Shown here piece by piece: positions 9,366 through 17,047 of a DNA stretch of 64,000 bases. Origin of the DNA: Embleya scabrispora. GTDB lineage: Bacteria; Actinomycetota; Actinomycetes; Streptomycetales; Streptomycetaceae. Location of the stretch: positions 62,001 to 126,000 of the forward strand of contig NZ_MWQN01000002.1 of NCBI RefSeq assembly GCF_002024165.1. Direction: 5' to 3'. How positions within the stretch are numbered: the first letter of the stretch is position 1; each line of letters opens with the position of its first letter. Below the pieces are notes generated by a model that did not search any database, was not told the origin of the DNA, and was given only the letters and a program-made list of their open reading frames with translations. The translations under genes and the position numbers were made by a program.

Positions 9366-11075
9366 CTATGGGATCTCGGCGGGCCGGCGCAGATAGTTGG
9401 GTCCGGTCGTGTAGTGCTTGTTGATGTCGGCCGCGCCGGAGCGCTCCTTGGTGAGCAGGGTCCCGGCGGTGACCATCGCCTTGATCGGGAGTCGGTCCGC
9501 GTCGAGGATCCGGCGGCGCAGCCACGGATCCGCCGTCTCCGCCAGCCGGTCGCGCACCAGGCGCAGCAGTCGGGCGCGTTCGGGGTCCGAGAGGGCGAAG
9601 GCCAGGGCGCCGGCGCACAGATGCACGGTGATGGTGGTGAACAGGTCGGCGAGCGGTTCGTCGCCAGAGCTGTAGGTGCGCGGGTCGTCGAAGCCGTCGT
9701 GCTCGACCGGGCAGCGGGCCCGGTTGATCCTGGGGCCGTCGTTGTCCTTGAGCAGGAGGCGCACGGGTCGGTCGTCGGCGAGTACGAGGGAGAGGTTCTG
9801 CGGGTGCGATTCGAGGGCGACGCCGTACCGGAACAGGGTGGTCTGCCAGTCCAGGAGCAGTGTGAGGTAGGCGTCGAGCAGCGCGAGCCGATCGCCGCCG
9901 TACCAGCGTTTCGCGACTCGGTCCAGGACGGACGTGCCGTCGTGCGCCCGGGCGAGCAGTGCGGCGGCCGGGAGCACGAGGGTGTCGTCGGGGAGGTTCG
10001 GGTAGCGGCGCACCAGGACGGCGAGCAGTTCGTGGTCGGCGTGCAGGTGGGTCTGTTCGTCGGCGAGCAACACCCGGTCGCGTAAGCGGGGTTCGCGGTC
10101 CAGGACGGCGGCGAGCAGGCGCTCGCCGGCGGCGCCGTCGACGAGGGTGCCGGGTTTGATCGTGCGTCGGTTGCGCATGCCGAGGGTGGCGATCGGCAGC
10201 GGGAGCTTGAGGTGTACGCCGGGGTGGTCGAGCACGGCGACGGTGCGCATCGACAGGGTCGGGCGCACGTCCAGGTGGGCCGGCGCGGTGGGCAGGGCCG
10301 GCTCCGGGAGGCGGTCGAGGGTGAGCGGGTGCACGGGCAGCGCGAGCCGGCTGTGTTCCAGGTCGGGGCGGCCGAGCGTGGTGGGGGTGGGCCACCAGTC
10401 GGGCAGGGTGCCGGTGAGCGTGGCCGCGTCGTGCGGGAGCAGGGCCCAGCGCAGCCGGAAGGTCGGGTGGTGTTCGGGGGCGTAGCGGCGCAGCGCCGCC
10501 TCGTCCAGGCCGGAGCGGGCGCGCGGGGCCGGGTGGACGGGGTGGTCGAGGTGTGCCGCGAGGGTGTCCAGGGCCGGGCCGGCGCGCGGTCCGGTCCAGG
10601 TGCTCGGGTCCGGGCCGAAGTCGGCGGCGAGCCGGGCGCGGACTGCCGGGATCGCCTCGGCCATGACGCGGCCGGCCCGGGCCGACTGGCGGCACTCCTC
10701 GGCGAAGTCGTCGAAGCCGGACCGGTCGCGGGGGTCGGCCAGGTCGCGCAGGGTGGCCAACACGGCGTCGGTGGTGGTCAGTCGGGTGCCGTCGCGTTCG
10801 GAGAGCAGCAGGGGTGCGCGGGCCGCGTACTCGCACTGGAAGCCGTCGAGCCGCACGGGCATCAGCCAACTCGCCGTGCCGTCGGGGGCGTTCAATCGCA
10901 GCCAGGTGCCGTCGGGTCGGTGCAGGGTCTCGGCGGTGGAGCGCAGTCCGAGGATGTCCTCGCGCAGCACGGCGTCGAGCACGCGCCGGAGTTGCTCGCC
11001 GTCGAGGGCGGGCGTCGACGCGGTGCGCGGGGTCGGGCCGGCCGGCGCCGGGTCGGTGACGGCGGGTTCGGTCAC
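9366..11075 (-). CDS. IucA/IucC-family NIS siderophore synthetase (PvsB-like position)
   Basis: 569 aa from GTG 11075, which overlaps the ATP-grasp stop as GTGA. It is more divergent than its neighbour: the HPWQ motif is replaced by LPVHPLTLDR and the nucleotide block reads HLKLPLPIATLGMRNRR. However, the late motifs YGVALESHPQNLSLV and LLKDNDGPRI are conserved, and the C-terminal GTLLTKERS...NPI-type region is recognisable. This variation is common in the synthetase group that uses a modified second substrate. Its order, directly after the ATP-grasp ligase, matches PvsB. It has no detectable signal or membrane segment and should be cytoplasmic. Confidence 0.85.
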   Translation of the reverse strand: MTEPAVTDPAPAGPTPRTASTPALDGEQLRRVLDAVLREDILGLRSTAETLHRPDGTWLRLNAPDGTASWLMPVRLDGFQCEYAARAPLLLSERDGTRLTTTDAVLATLRDLADPRDRSGFDDFAEECRQSARAGRVMAEAIPAVRARLAADFGPDPSTWTGPRAGPALDTLAAHLDHPVHPAPRARSGLDEAALRRYAPEHHPTFRLRWALLPHDAATLTGTLPDWWPTPTTLGRPDLEHSRLALPVHPLTLDRLPEPALPTAPAHLDVRPTLSMRTVAVLDHPGVHLKLPLPIATLGMRNRRTIKPGTLVDGAAGERLLAAVLDREPRLRDRVLLADEQTHLHADHELLAVLVRRYPNLPDDTLVLPAAALLARAHDGTSVLDRVAKRWYGGDRLALLDAYLTLLLDWQTTLFRYGVALESHPQNLSLVLADDRPVRLLLKDNDGPRINRARCPVEHDGFDDPRTYSSGDEPLADLFTTITVHLCAGALAFALSDPERARLLRLVRDRLAETADPWLRRRILDADRLPIKAMVTAGTLLTKERSGAADINKHYTTGPNYLRRPAEIP

Positions 11076-12280
11076 GGGGTGATGCCCCACGTGTGGTCGG
11101 CGAGGAACGCCTCGGCCGCGTGGTCGACCGCCGACCGGTCGGTGCCGATGGTGCGCAGTGCGCCGAGGTAGTCCCGGTTGGAGTGGTGCAGTTCGTGCCG
11201 TTCGCCGAGCGCCCGCAGCGGGTGGTAGTCGATCCGCACCCCCGCGTCGGAGGTGACGTCCTCGCGGCCCGGCGCGCTGGTGAGGACACCGGCACGGTCC
11301 GCGCAAGGCCAGTCGATGCGGGCGTGTCGATCGTTGCGCGCGCCCGGGTCGGCGGGGAGGTCGTCGCCGAGGTGTACGCGCAGGATGTACTCGAAGAGCG
11401 GGATGCCCAGGACGTCGGCGAGCAGCAGGTCGCACTGGTCGCCGATGGCGCGGTAGTTGACCTCGATGATCCGGGGTCGGCCGTCCTGGAGCACGAACTC
11501 GGTGTGGCAGGCCCCGAATCCGACGCCGAGCGCGTCGAGCCGGGCGAGCACGCCGGCGGTGCTCGCGGCGGGCGGGTGGGGGATCAGGTCCAGCCGCAGT
11601 TCGATGAAGTGGGGTGGCGGCGACAGGTGGGTGTGGAATCCGGCCAGCACCCGCGTGCCGTTTCGGTCGCCGAGGGTTTCCAGGGTGTACAGCTCGCCGC
11701 TCAGGAACTCCTCGACCACCAGCGCCGCGCCGGGCCGCCGGGATCGGATCTCGGCGCAGCGCGCCAGGAGTTGCCCGTCGTCGGCGACCAGCACCACGTC
11801 CTCGCCCGCGACGCCCTCGCGCGGTTTGACCACGCACGGGAACGGCGGGGCGAGCGTGAGCAGTTCCTTCGCGTCCTGCTCCGGCGCCAGTTCGACGGCC
11901 CAGACCGGGTCGACGCCCGTCGCGGCCAGTCGCCGGCGCATGTGTGCCTTGTTCTTCGCGCGCAGCGCGGCCCGCCAGTCCTTGGCCGGGAGGTCGAACC
12001 AGGCGGCGGCCAGAGCGGTTTGCACCTGGAGGTGGTCGCTGTTGCTGAACACCGCGTCGGGGCGGGGGCCGTCGGTGATCCGGTCGATCACCGCGCGGAA
12101 GTCGCGGACGTCGCACTCCACCACGTGGACGAAGTCCAGGCCGCCGCACACCGCGCGGTGGGCCGGCGCGTACGCGGGGTCGGTGAGCAGGGTGACGTCC
12201 AGGCCCAGGCGGTGGGCGGCGGGCAGGAAGCCGTCGGTCACCGAGTCGGTGGGGTTGAGCGCGAGCAGGTACAGCCGCAT
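11072..12280 (-). CDS. ATP-grasp ligase of a NIS siderophore pathway (PvsA-like)
   Basis: 402 aa. The start (MRLYLLALNPTDSVTDGFLPAA) leads into an N-terminal Rossmann-like domain. The ATP-grasp core has VVKPREGVAGEDV, the hinge VVEEFLSGELYTLE, and the metal-binding ending RPRIIEVNYRAIGDQCD. ATP-grasp ligases form amide bonds through acyl phosphates. In vibrioferrin clusters PvsA is the first gene and joins L-alanine to the keto-acid part. This is the first gene of the operon, about 140 bases below an iron box. ATG 12280 has a weak purine-rich leader. The assignment to the PvsA role rests on domain plus gene order. Confidence 0.85.
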   Translation of the reverse strand: MRLYLLALNPTDSVTDGFLPAAHRLGLDVTLLTDPAYAPAHRAVCGGLDFVHVVECDVRDFRAVIDRITDGPRPDAVFSNSDHLQVQTALAAAWFDLPAKDWRAALRAKNKAHMRRRLAATGVDPVWAVELAPEQDAKELLTLAPPFPCVVKPREGVAGEDVVLVADDGQLLARCAEIRSRRPGAALVVEEFLSGELYTLETLGDRNGTRVLAGFHTHLSPPPHFIELRLDLIPHPPAASTAGVLARLDALGVGFGACHTEFVLQDGRPRIIEVNYRAIGDQCDLLLADVLGIPLFEYILRVHLGDDLPADPGARNDRHARIDWPCADRAGVLTSAPGREDVTSDAGVRIDYHPLRALGERHELHHSNRDYLGALRTIGTDRSAVDHAAEAFLADHTWGITP

Positions 12281-12419
12281 GCGTGATCGGTCCCCCTCGG
12301 ACACGTCGACTCGTCGATCCGGACACCGGATTCCGGGCACCGGGCCCGGGCGTGCCCCGCCCTCGGCGAAGCCCGCCGACGGGCGTCGCGATCCCGACCG
12401 GCCGGGGACCCGGACCAAC

Positions 12420-12438
12420 TTAGGCTAGCCATACCTCC
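12420..12438 (-). promoter_or_regulatory. IdeR/DtxR-type iron box for the siderophore operon
   Basis: Read on the minus strand the 19 bases are GGAGGTATGGCTAGCCTAA, matching the iron-box consensus TTAGGTTAGGCTAACCTAA at 14 of 19 positions, with GGCTA and CCTAA intact. It lies 140 bases upstream of the ATP-grasp start, where a repressor would cover the promoter. Iron-loaded IdeR/DmdR would be expected to repress the operon. Confidence 0.6.
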
Positions 12439-12508
12439 CGGCCAAATCCGGCCCTTACCAAGCCCGTTCGGCCCAGTGTCGGCGCGGCGCGGGGAATCGT
12501 GAACCCGG

Positions 12509-12527
12509 CTCGGTTAGGCTAACCTAA
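12509..12527 (+). promoter_or_regulatory. IdeR/DtxR-type iron box for the reductase gene
   Basis: CTCGGTTAGGCTAACCTAA matches the consensus iron box at 17 of 19 positions and contains the perfect palindrome TTAGGCTAACCTAA (12514-12527). It sits 58 bases upstream of the in-frame beginning of the siderophore-interacting protein, a typical repressor position. Confidence 0.85.
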
Positions 12528-12639
12528 CTCCGACATCGTCCCGTGTCGTCCACCGGTCGACCCGTGTCCGAGAGGGCGAGTTCCCATCACCACCGAACGT
12601 GAACGTCGTGCGCAGCTGTACCGGCCCTTCCACCTCACC

Positions 12640-13458
12640 GTGGTCCGCAACACCCCGATCACCCGCAACGCGGTCCGGATCACCCTGACCGGCCCGCGCC
12701 TGGCGAACTTCGTGCCCGGCGGACCGGATCAGCGGATCAAGCTGTTCGTCCCGCGCGAGGGCCGACCGGCACCCCGGATCACCCGGACGGACCTGACCTG
12801 GCGCGAGGCGTGGGCCCGGATCCCCGAGGCGGACCGGCCGTATCAGCGCACCTACACCGTGCGCGCGCACCGTTCGGATCCGGTCGAGATCGACATCGAC
12901 TTCGCGCTGCACGCGCCGGGTGGGCCGGCGTCCCGCTGGGCGCGCGCGGCCCGCCCCGGGGACCCGATCGAGGTGTTGGGGCCGACCGCCGCCCGCAACG
13001 GGGGTTACAGCTTCGAGCCGCCGGCGGGCCGCCGGCTGCTTCTGGTGGGGGACCACGCGGCGCTGCCGGCGATCGGGTCGATCGTCGAGTCGCTGCCGGC
13101 CGACGCCGAGGGGGACGTGTTCGTCGAGGTGACCACCGAGGCGGACCGCCAGCAGTTGGCCGCGCCGCCCGGCGTGCGGGTGAACTGGCTGCACCGGGGT
13201 GGCGCGCCGGCCGGGGACCACCGCCTCCTGGACGCGGTCCGCGACGCCCGGCCGCCGACCGAGCACGGCTACGCGTGGCTCGCGGGCGAGGCCGGCCGGG
13301 TCCGGGCACTGCGCCGACACCTCAAGGACGAACGCGGCATGGATCCCCGCGCGATCGCGTTCATGGGCTACTGGCGGGTCGGCCACACCGAGGAAACCGC
13401 CCACGCCGAACCCGCCCCGCCCCGAGTCGCCGCGCCGAGGGTGCGGCTCACCCTCTGA
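12640..13458 (+). CDS. siderophore-interacting protein (FAD-dependent ferric-siderophore reductase)
   Basis: 272 aa from GTG 12640, the first usual start codon in frame. The protein is a SIP/ViuB-family flavoreductase: an FAD-binding beta-barrel with the RTYTVR motif (about residues 69-74), WARAARPGDPIEVLGP, then an NAD(P)H-binding half with LLLVGDHAALPAI and AWLAGEAGRVRALRRHL. It releases iron from imported ferric siderophore in the cytoplasm. The frame stays open upstream and encodes RPFHLTV, a segment the family normally has, back to an ATC codon at 12586. That codon lies eight bases after a GAGGGCGAG-type ribosome binding site, so true translation probably starts there or nearby. It is divergent from the siderophore operon and has its own iron box. 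Confidence 0.85.
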   Translation: MVRNTPITRNAVRITLTGPRLANFVPGGPDQRIKLFVPREGRPAPRITRTDLTWREAWARIPEADRPYQRTYTVRAHRSDPVEIDIDFALHAPGGPASRWARAARPGDPIEVLGPTAARNGGYSFEPPAGRRLLLVGDHAALPAIGSIVESLPADAEGDVFVEVTTEADRQQLAAPPGVRVNWLHRGGAPAGDHRLLDAVRDARPPTEHGYAWLAGEAGRVRALRRHLKDERGMDPRAIAFMGYWRVGHTEETAHAEPAPPRVAAPRVRLTL

Positions 13459-13495
13459 GCAGAGGCGGCTTCGACGTGGCGGGTGAGCGATCGCC

Positions 13496-13702
13496 TCACC
13501 CGGGTCGGCCGGATCGGGTCCGCTCCCGGCGCATCCGGCGGGCGATCACTCGCAGGTCGATCCAGGCGATCACGGCCGTGAGGGCGCAGACGATCGCCGC
13601 GATCAGCCAGAGGGTGCGCACGTTGTCGGCGACGTCCCCGGCGGCGGCCACGGCGCACGCCGCGCACGCGAGCACGAAGAAGGGCAGCGCGATCCGGGAC
13701 AT
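13496..13702 (-). CDS. small membrane protein, unknown function
   Basis: 68 aa with two predicted membrane helices (about residues 4-22 and 30-48) and a strongly basic C-terminus rich in Arg. The start ATG is at 13702; the stop lies 37 bases from the convergent reductase gene. No family recognised. The basic tail should lie in the cytoplasm by the positive-inside rule. Confidence 0.55.
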   Translation of the reverse strand: MSRIALPFFVLACAACAVAAAGDVADNVRTLWLIAAIVCALTAVIAWIDLRVIARRMRRERTRSGRPG

Positions 13703-13950
13703 GACCCTACGCGCGGGGAGGTCGCTGCGGGGGTGGGCCGCCTCGCTGCCGGGAGGGCGCCTGCTCGAAGCGCGGTGTCGCGCGTTCATACCTTTCGCAT
13801 ACCCGACGGCAGGACCGGTACGCGGTCGCGCGCCCGGGCGTTTGCACGGGCGGGAGCACGGGAGGACGCTGGAAGCGTACGAGATCGAGTCCTCCGCGAC
13901 GCCCGAGACGAGTGTCGAGCGCGATCCGTACCGAAACGCAGGTGAGATCG

Positions 13951-14238
13951 ATGCGCATGCTTCTCTCCGCTCGGATGAACACCGAGGCGGGCAACCGGGC
14001 GATCGAGGACGGGTCGCTGGGCAAGCGGATCCAGTCCATCGTCGAGCGGGTGCACCCCGAGGCGGCCTACTTCGCCGCGTTCGAGGGTGACCGTACGTGT
14101 CTGCTGGTGTTCGACATGCAGGACTCCTCCCAGTTGCCGTCCATCTCCGAACCGTTCTTCGAGTTGGGTGCCAAGGTCGCGGTCCGACCGGTGATGAACC
14201 TGGACGACCTGCGGACGGGCCTGGCGTCCCTCGGCTGA
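13951..14238 (+). CDS. small conserved alpha/beta protein, function unknown
   Basis: 95 aa beginning MRMLLSARMNTEAGNRAIEDG; ATG 13951 has a GCAGGTGAG ribosome binding site eight bases upstream. The pattern of strand, helix, strand with a late ISEPFFELGAKV segment resembles small dimeric alpha+beta-barrel proteins common in actinomycetes (muconolactone-isomerase/DUF3303-like size). No catalytic residues can be assigned. It is followed by an odd CTCGGC-rich heptamer run at 14233-14300. Confidence 0.6.
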   Translation: MRMLLSARMNTEAGNRAIEDGSLGKRIQSIVERVHPEAAYFAAFEGDRTCLLVFDMQDSSQLPSISEPFFELGAKVAVRPVMNLDDLRTGLASLG

Positions 14239-14368
14239 CCCTCGGCCGACGCCGGTGGCCTCGGTTCTCGGCTCTCGGCTTTCGGCTCTCGGCCGGGGCC
14301 GCCGGTAGGGTCGGACGCGGTCCGGCCGGGCGAGCCACGCGACGGGGGCCGCACACGAGGGGGCGCAC

Positions 14369-15316
14369 GTGTTTCGGGTGGCCGTGATCGACGACTATCA
14401 GGGGCAGGCCGCAGCGCTCGACTGCTGGGGCAAGCTGCCGGACGACACCGAGGCGGTCTTCTTCCCCGACCATGTGCACGACCCGGACACGTTGGTCGAG
14501 CGCCTGTCGGGGTTCGACGCGGTGGTGGCGATGCGCGAGCGCACCGCGTTTCCGGCGGAACTGACGGCCCGGCTGCCCGCGTTGCGGCTGCTGATCACCA
14601 CCGGGATGAACAACGCCGCGATCGACGTCGAGGCCGCGCGTGCCCGGGGCGTCACCGTCTGCGGCACGAGTCTGCTCCCGCACCCGGCGGCGGAGTTGAC
14701 GTGGGCGCTGATCCTCGAACTGGCCAAGGGCACCGGCGCGGAGGAAGCGAGCCTGCGGGCCGGTACCTGGCAACACGGCGTGGGCGTCGACCTCGCCGGC
14801 GCCACGCTCGGCGTGATCGGTCTGGGCAAGCTGGGCACCCGGGTGGCCCGGGTCGGCGCCGCGTTCGGGATGCGGGTGCTGGCCTGGAGCAGCAACCTCA
14901 CCGCCGAACAGGGCGCGGCGGTCGGCGTCGAGGTGGTGGCCAAGGAGGAGTTGTTCCGGCGCGCCGACTTCGTCACGGTGCATGTGCGCTACAGCGAGCG
15001 CACCAGGTCGCTGGTCGGCGCGGCCGAACTCGCGCTGATGCGGCCGACCGCGTACCTGGTCAACACCTCCCGCGCGCCGATCGTGGATCGGGCCGCGCTG
15101 CTGGCCGCGCTGCACGAGGGCCGGATCGCGGGGGCCGGGTTGGACGTGTACCCCGTGGAGCCGATCCCGGCGGACGACCCGATCCTGGCGGCGCCCAATA
15201 CCGTCCTCACTCCCCACATCGGGTATGCGACGCGCGACAACTACGAACTGGCGTACACCGAGGCGGTCGAGGACATCGCCGCCTTCCTCGCGGGCGCGCC
15301 GGTACGGGAGTTGTGA
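14369..15316 (+). CDS. D-isomer-specific 2-hydroxyacid dehydrogenase
   Basis: 315 aa from GTG 14369 (GAGGGGG just upstream). It has the two-domain fold of the family: the nucleotide motif GVIGLGKLGTRVA (about 148-160) and the catalytic triad R235 (NTSRAPIVD), E264 (YPVEP) and H283 (TPHIGY). The pattern fits NAD-dependent reduction of a 2-keto acid or oxidation of a D-2-hydroxy acid in the cytoplasm. The substrate is not evident. After strand 2 of the nucleotide fold comes AWSSNLT with no acidic residue, so NADP use is possible. Confidence 0.85.
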   Translation: MFRVAVIDDYQGQAAALDCWGKLPDDTEAVFFPDHVHDPDTLVERLSGFDAVVAMRERTAFPAELTARLPALRLLITTGMNNAAIDVEAARARGVTVCGTSLLPHPAAELTWALILELAKGTGAEEASLRAGTWQHGVGVDLAGATLGVIGLGKLGTRVARVGAAFGMRVLAWSSNLTAEQGAAVGVEVVAKEELFRRADFVTVHVRYSERTRSLVGAAELALMRPTAYLVNTSRAPIVDRAALLAALHEGRIAGAGLDVYPVEPIPADDPILAAPNTVLTPHIGYATRDNYELAYTEAVEDIAAFLAGAPVREL

Positions 15317-15343
15317 GTCGGTCGACGGCCTAGGCTCGTGCGC

Positions 15344-15976
15344 ATGCTCATCTGGATCAACGGCCCCTTCGGGGGCGGCAAGACGCAGACCGCGCACGAG
15401 TTGCGCCGGCGGTTGCCGGGCAGTGTGGTCTGCGACCCGGAGGAGGTCGGCTTCGGGCTGCACCGGATGACGCCGCGTGCGCTGCGCGGCGACTTCCAGG
15501 ATCTGCCGGCGTGGCGGCAGGGGGTGTACGAGGTGCTGGACCTGACCCTGGCCAGGCATCCGGGGCCGGTGTTGGCGCCGATGACGGTGATCGAGCCGGA
15601 CTACTTCCGGGAGATCGTCGGGCGGCTGCGCGAACGGGGCCACGATGTGCGGCACTTCGCGCTGTTGGCCGAGCGGGAGACGGTGTTGCGGCGGCTGGCC
15701 GAGCGCGGCTTCGGGCGTGCGGTGCGCGTGGTGGCGGGCCGGGAGGCGCCGCTGCGGCGGGAGAGCTTCGCGGTCGCGCGGCTCGATCCGTGCCTGGAAC
15801 GCCTGGCCGGCCCGGAGTTCGCCGAGCACATCCACACCGACCACATCGACACGCCGGGGGTGGCCGACCTGATCGCCGCGTCGACCGGGTTGACCCTGAC
15901 GCCCAACACCGACTCGCCCGCGCGGGCTCGGGTACGCCGGGCCTGGACGGGGTTGCGGCACATCCGCTTCGTGTAG
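15344..15976 (+). CDS. TmrB-like P-loop protein (possible tunicamycin-type resistance)
   Basis: 210 aa. ATG 15344 gives MLIWINGPFGGGKTQTA, whose Walker A loop and flanks closely match the start of the Bacillus tunicamycin-resistance protein TmrB. Further shared features are the CDPEEVGFGLHRM segment, LAPMTVIEPDYFREI, the HFALLAERETVLRRL stretch and the C-terminal LRHIRF ending. TmrB is a membrane-associated ATP-binding protein thought to bind tunicamycin. A GTG six bases earlier (15338) is a less likely start. No tunicamycin genes are near, so it may be a general resistance or nucleotide-metabolism gene. Confidence 0.75.
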   Translation: MLIWINGPFGGGKTQTAHELRRRLPGSVVCDPEEVGFGLHRMTPRALRGDFQDLPAWRQGVYEVLDLTLARHPGPVLAPMTVIEPDYFREIVGRLRERGHDVRHFALLAERETVLRRLAERGFGRAVRVVAGREAPLRRESFAVARLDPCLERLAGPEFAEHIHTDHIDTPGVADLIAASTGLTLTPNTDSPARARVRRAWTGLRHIRFV

Positions 15977-15981
15977 CCCGG

Positions 15982-16647
15982 TCAGAGCGGGGACGGCGGC
16001 CCGTCCGGCAGGAGGGTGTCGAGGGGGAACGCGGTGGTGTGGTCCTCGGGGCGGGACAGGTGCAGCGCGGTGTGGAACCAGCCTGCGGGCTCGCGGCCTT
16101 CGGGGTCCTCGGCGGTGGCGATCACCGCTTCGACGGCGTAGCGCTGTTCCCGATCGCTGGTGAAGCGGCGTTGCGGGAAGGTGTGGGGGCCGAACTTCTC
16201 GGTGACCAGGCCGTGGGCGGTGAGTCCGTCGACGATGGCTGGGTAGGAGCCGGTGCGCAGGACGAACGCGGCCACCCACACGGGTGCCGGGGCCTCGGTC
16301 AGGAAGGGCCGGAAGCGGCGCGCGGACAGGAAGCCGGCGCCGCCGGTGACGGTGATCAGGCCGACCGGGCGCGCGGCGGCGAGCAGTTCCGGCGCGGGTG
16401 GCGCGACCTCGAGGTTTTCGGCGAACCCGGCGTCGAGCAGGCCGACCGCCCGCGCGTAGGCGATGGCGTTGGCCGCCACGTCCAGGCCGATCACGGGCAC
16501 GGCGTCGGCGCGGCGGCGGGCGGCGTACCACGCGCGGTCGGCCTCGATCAGCTCGGCGGTGTCCATGGCGACGATGGGCGCGGAGCGGTACCGGTCGTAC
16601 AACTCGGCAAGGGTCACGTCGTGGTTGAGCAGCGCCGCAGGGCGCAT
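15982..16647 (-). pseudogene. N-terminally truncated SAM-dependent methyltransferase
   Basis: 221 codons from ATG 16647, beginning MRPAALLNHDVTL. In the related actinomycete methyltransferases AALLNHDVTL directly follows the SAM-binding motif I (a VLDLCCSYGIN-type loop), which itself follows about 80 further residues. Here all of that is missing, and the homologous sequence stops exactly where the G-rich repeat begins. The remaining core (VIGLDVAANAIAYA, ITVTGGAGFL, FVLRTGSYP) is intact and free of stops. Without motif I it should not bind SAM. I infer a deletion or rearrangement; the comparison is from memory of the family and needs an alignment. Confidence 0.65.
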
Positions 16648-16649
16648 GC

Positions 16650-17030
16650 AAAGCGGACGGGCTAGCGAGCGCAGAGCAGGCAGGCGCGGGGCCGACGAGC
16701 GCGGAGTAGGCGAGTGCGGGGCGGGCGGGGAGCGGGCAAGCGCGCGGGCCGGCGGGTGCGGGGCGGAGCGGGCGCGGGGCGTGTGCAGTGTGGACGGGCT
16801 GGCGGGCGCGGAGCAGGCAGGGGCGGGGCCCATGGACGCGGATGGGTGCGGGGGTAGGGCGGGGCGGGCGAGTGCGGGTGCGTGGGGAGCGGGTGGACGA
16901 GCGGGCGGGGCGGGGCGGGTGCGGGGCGCGTGCGAAGCGAGTGAGCGCGCGAGTTGGTGGGTGGGGGTTGGGGGCTGGGGCGTTTTGGGGGTGGGTGGGT
17001 GGGTGACACTGGTCGGAGCGGTTTCGTTGG
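16650..17030. repeat. G-rich low-complexity block with G-quadruplex potential
   Basis: About 380 bases with extreme G over C on the plus strand, built from degenerate units such as GCGGGGCGGG and GCGGGTGCGG, ending with G-runs at about 16962-17005 (including GGTGGGTGGGTGGGTG). Many runs of three or more G lie close enough to form quadruplexes. It contains no gene and separates a truncated methyltransferase from a frameshifted phosphatase. Confidence 0.75.
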
Positions 17031-17047
17031 CGAGGAGGACCAGACGC

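Noticed and set aside
14233-14300. CTCGGC-type heptamer run as a functional repeat or CRISPR-like array
   Set aside because: The units are short, imperfect and without spacers; it looks like simple slippage in an intergenic gap.
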